Assembly (NCBI GenBank): GCA_023253575.1
Contig: JALRGB010000487.1
Span: 1-7,363, forward strand
Direction: 5' to 3'
Origin: Verrucomicrobiales bacterium
GTDB taxonomy: Bacteria; Verrucomicrobiota; Verrucomicrobiia; Verrucomicrobiales; V1-33
Length of the DNA stretch: 7,363 nt
The position numbers and the translations under genes were made by a program. The notes under the pieces were generated by a model. That model was given only the letters and a program-made list of their open reading frames with translations, was not told where the DNA came from and did not search any database. This document shows, piece after piece, positions 5,521 through 7,363 of the stretch. The first letter of the stretch is position 1; each line of letters begins with the position of its first letter.

Positions 5521-6366
5521 ATGGCTGATTCATCTGTTTCTTCATCGACTTGGCGCGATGCCGCGCTTGTCATTCTGGGGCACGGTTCCACGCAAAACCC
5601 AGATTCGTCCACGCCCACGTGGCAGCATGCGGACGAGTTGCGACGCCGGGGGCTTTTCCGCGAGGTGCAGTGCGCATTCTGGAAGGAGGAGCCTGGCTTC
5701 CGCGAAGTGATGCACATGATTGACTCGGACCACGTTTTTGTGGTCCCTAATTTTATCAGCGAAGGATATTTTACGCGGGACGTGCTGCCCCGGGAGTTGG
5801 AATTGCAGGGCCCGGTCACTCATGCGGGTGGTCGCACCATCCGTTATTGCGACCCAGTGGGCATTCATCCTTCGATGACCCGGCTGCTGCTCAAACGCGC
5901 GGCGGAAATTGCCCCAGGCGTCCCGCCTTCCGAGATTTCCCTCGTCATCGTCGGACATGGCACGAGCTTGAACGAAAATTCCACCGCAGCCATCAAGTCG
6001 CAGGTCGAGCTCATTCGCGCCAGCGGTGCTGGATTTGGAGAAGTTGTTGATGCTTATATGGAAGAGGAGCCACTGATCGCGCGCTGGGACGAACTCACGA
6101 CGGCCCCGAATGTGGTGGTCGTGCCGTTTTTCATTGCCGACGGCCTGCACAGTTACGAAGACATTCCCGTCCTGCTCGGGCTCACGGAAAACAGTCCGGG
6201 AGCAATCAGTGCCAATCAAGGCGAAGTCTTTCGGCGCAATCCCTACGCCTTGCGCGGCCGCCAGCTGTTCTACTCCGCCGCCATCGGCACCGATGAATTG
6301 ATGGCCGATGTCATCATGGACCAAGTCGCCGCCGCTCCTCAAGAATCAACCTCCCCCGCCGCCTAA
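5521..6366 (+). CDS. CbiX/SirB-family chelatase-like protein, two-domain
   Basis: This 281-residue protein has two tandem CbiX-type halves. CbiX and SirB insert cobalt or iron into sirohydrochlorin in cobalamin or siroheme synthesis, using a pair of histidines. Half one (about 14-125) begins ALVILGHGSTQNP with His21. Half two (about 138-270) begins LVIVGHGTSLNEN with His146 and has VVPFFIADGLHSYEDIP with His210. In half one the matching stretch is VVPNFISEGYFTRDVLP, with Phe84 in place of the second histidine, so only half two keeps both. The protein lies 5 nt before a DR2241-like Fe-S gene, the partner known as a fusion in Deinococcus DR2241, a CbiX-family protein of uncertain role. A biosynthetic chelatase or an iron-handling role are both possible. 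The ATG at 5521 has no Shine-Dalgarno sequence; an upstream in-frame TAA at 5461 limits extension. Confidence 0.85.
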   Translation: MADSSVSSSTWRDAALVILGHGSTQNPDSSTPTWQHADELRRRGLFREVQCAFWKEEPGFREVMHMIDSDHVFVVPNFISEGYFTRDVLPRELELQGPVTHAGGRTIRYCDPVGIHPSMTRLLLKRAAEIAPGVPPSEISLVIVGHGTSLNENSTAAIKSQVELIRASGAGFGEVVDAYMEEEPLIARWDELTTAPNVVVVPFFIADGLHSYEDIPVLLGLTENSPGAISANQGEVFRRNPYALRGRQLFYSAAIGTDELMADVIMDQVAAAPQESTSPAA

Positions 6367-6371
6367 TCCCC

Positions 6372-7025
6372 ATGACCCTTCACCCCAAATCACTGACCGA
6401 AGAACTGGCCGACTGGCTCGCGCAAGGCGGTCGCCGCATTGGCGAAATCGTCATCCTGCCGTGCGGAGAAGGATGGGAAGTCCGGCACGTCGACGACGCC
6501 GAATCCCCCGCCTCCAGCTTGACGGCTCACAAAACCCCAGAAGCCGCTCGCGAAATCTCCAAATACGACGCCGCCGGTCAATACCGCCCGCTCAAAGGAG
6601 CCCCCAATCTCGTCCACGGCTGGCGCCTGACCCTCGACACCACCGCCGCCCTTCGCGACGCCCTGGATTTCTTTTACCCCGCCGCCCTCGGCAACTGGGT
6701 CGCCTTCACCCAAGGTCGAGCCACCCCCTCCCCCATCCGCGAAACCTTCGCCCGCCAAACCGGTATGTACCGGATTACCGGCCTGCTCGATGAAGACGAT
6801 TGCCGTGCCGTCGTCGCCGACAACTGCGCCTACGCCACTAACTGCCGCCGCCGCATCGCCTGGCCCGTCGCCGCCGGCGTGCCCTTCGACACCCTGCCAC
6901 CAGAAAAAACCAACCTCGAGCCGGCCCCCGACGAAATGCCGGTCCTCTGCCTGCACGCCTGCAGCTTACTGGTCGCCTCCGCCCGCACCTACATCAAAAA
7001 GAAACGAGCCGCCGCCGGTCAGTAA
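6372..7025 (+). CDS. DR2241-like cysteine-rich (probable 4Fe-4S) protein
   Basis: This 217-residue soluble protein has no signal peptide or membrane segment. The N-terminal part (about 1-110) resembles the stabilising domain of DR2241 from Deinococcus. The C-terminal part (about 120-205) carries Cys144, Cys152, Cys158, Cys193 and Cys197, in DDCRAVVADNCAYATNC and VLCLHACSLLVASAR, as in the 4Fe-4S domain of that family. Four of these five probably bind the cluster; which four is not certain. Cys31 stands apart. The start is 5 nt after the chelatase stop, so the two genes are probably co-transcribed and their products may act together, for example by supplying electrons or sensing iron. The coding strand is strongly C-rich, unlike the ATP synthase genes. 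The family call is from memory of the motif pattern, not a search. Confidence 0.7.
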   Translation: MTLHPKSLTEELADWLAQGGRRIGEIVILPCGEGWEVRHVDDAESPASSLTAHKTPEAAREISKYDAAGQYRPLKGAPNLVHGWRLTLDTTAALRDALDFFYPAALGNWVAFTQGRATPSPIRETFARQTGMYRITGLLDEDDCRAVVADNCAYATNCRRRIAWPVAAGVPFDTLPPEKTNLEPAPDEMPVLCLHACSLLVASARTYIKKKRAAAGQ

Positions 7026-7156
7026 TCCTGAAAGCAGGGGGATTTCACGTTCCATGGGCGAAACAGGGCGCGGCAGGCCTCAAATCCAACAGGGAGGCGA
7101 CCGCGCTGCCGCGTCGGCCACTAGCCATCCGCTCGATTGTCGCGCCTGCCCGCCGG
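7026..7156. other. Convergent gap with small inverted repeats
   Basis: This 131-base gap separates the convergent DR2241-like and DUF1501 genes. A hairpin at 7098-7116 pairs CGAC-GCG with CGC-GTCG around CTGC, with one bulged C. A second, GCCTG (7144-7148) with CAGGC (7158-7162), overlaps the DUF1501 stop. A short CCTG-AAAG-CAGG lies at 7027-7038. None is followed by a T-run on either strand, so I do not call an intrinsic terminator. No gene is seen. Confidence 0.35.
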
Positions 7157-7363
7157 TCAGGCAATCAAATCATCCACAATGCTAGCCCCTTCGAGGCCGG
7201 TTAGGCGGAAATCGAGCCCGGCATAATTATAAGTGAACTGCTCGTGGTCGAACCCGAGCAATTTGAGGATCGTGGCGTGCAAGTCGTGGGGGTGCACAGG
7301 TTTCTCGACCGCTTTGAAGCCGAACTCGTCGGTGGCGCCATGGATATACCCTTTACGCACACC
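7157..7363 (-). CDS. DUF1501 (sulfatase-like) protein, C-terminal end
   Basis: The frame enters from the right edge and ends at a TGA (7159-7157), leaving the last 68 residues. The stretch HGATDEFGFKAVEKPVHPHD, then LHATILKLLGFDHEQFTYNY and AGLDFRLTGLEG, is the usual ending of DUF1501 proteins. These are alkaline-phosphatase-superfamily, sulfatase-like proteins, abundant in Verrucomicrobiota and Planctomycetota. They are often exported and paired with DUF1549/DUF1553 cytochrome-type genes, which would lie outside this window. The metal-site residues are not visible except possibly the conserved histidines near the PVHPHDLHAT segment. The function of most family members is not established. The true start is off the window; the GTG at 7360 is internal. 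Confidence 0.88.
   Translation of the reverse strand, partial: GVRKGYIHGATDEFGFKAVEKPVHPHDLHATILKLLGFDHEQFTYNYAGLDFRLTGLEGASIVDDLIA

Overview
The window is a stretch of bacterial chromosome dominated by an F1Fo ATP synthase operon on the minus strand. Transcribed right to left, the genes are atpB (a), atpE (c), atpF (b), atpH (delta), atpA (alpha) and atpG (gamma). The first codons of one more minus-strand gene lie at the left edge, where atpD would be expected. No atpI is seen before atpB. To the right, divergent from the operon, is a plus-strand pair: a two-domain CbiX/SirB-type chelatase and a cysteine-rich protein resembling the Fe-S part of the DR2241 family. The far right holds the C-terminal end of a minus-strand DUF1501 (sulfatase-like) protein, convergent with that pair.

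The organism is most likely a member of the Verrucomicrobiota, or less likely another PVC-group phylum such as Planctomycetota. This is an inference from the DUF1501 tail, the CbiX plus DR2241-like pair, the moderately GC-rich sequence and the style of the ATP synthase proteins. No rRNA or other phylogenetic marker is present. None of the eight visible starts is preceded by a recognisable Shine-Dalgarno sequence.

The ATP synthase looks functional and proton-driven. Subunit c has Glu75 in the ion-binding position and lacks the usual sodium-coordinating residues. Subunit a keeps the essential Arg264 and the polar residues Glu273, Glu308 and Gln315. Three features are unusual. Subunit a carries a roughly 60-residue histidine-rich insert, partly built of 9-residue tandem repeats, in the loop predicted to face the periplasm, and also a histidine-rich C-terminal tail. 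Subunit delta is only 132 residues because its N-terminal domain is about half the normal size. Subunit alpha departs from its family signature at two positions.

The operon's non-coding gaps are structured. A terminator-like hairpin followed by six T lies between atpE and atpF. A long-armed stem-loop lies between atpB and atpE, and another follows atpG. These could help set unequal subunit output, above all the excess of subunit c. In the divergent region upstream of atpB is a perfect palindrome identical in its core to the E. coli CRP consensus (TGTGA-N6-TCACA). The rest of the 396-base divergent region (5125-5520) shows no gene I can support.
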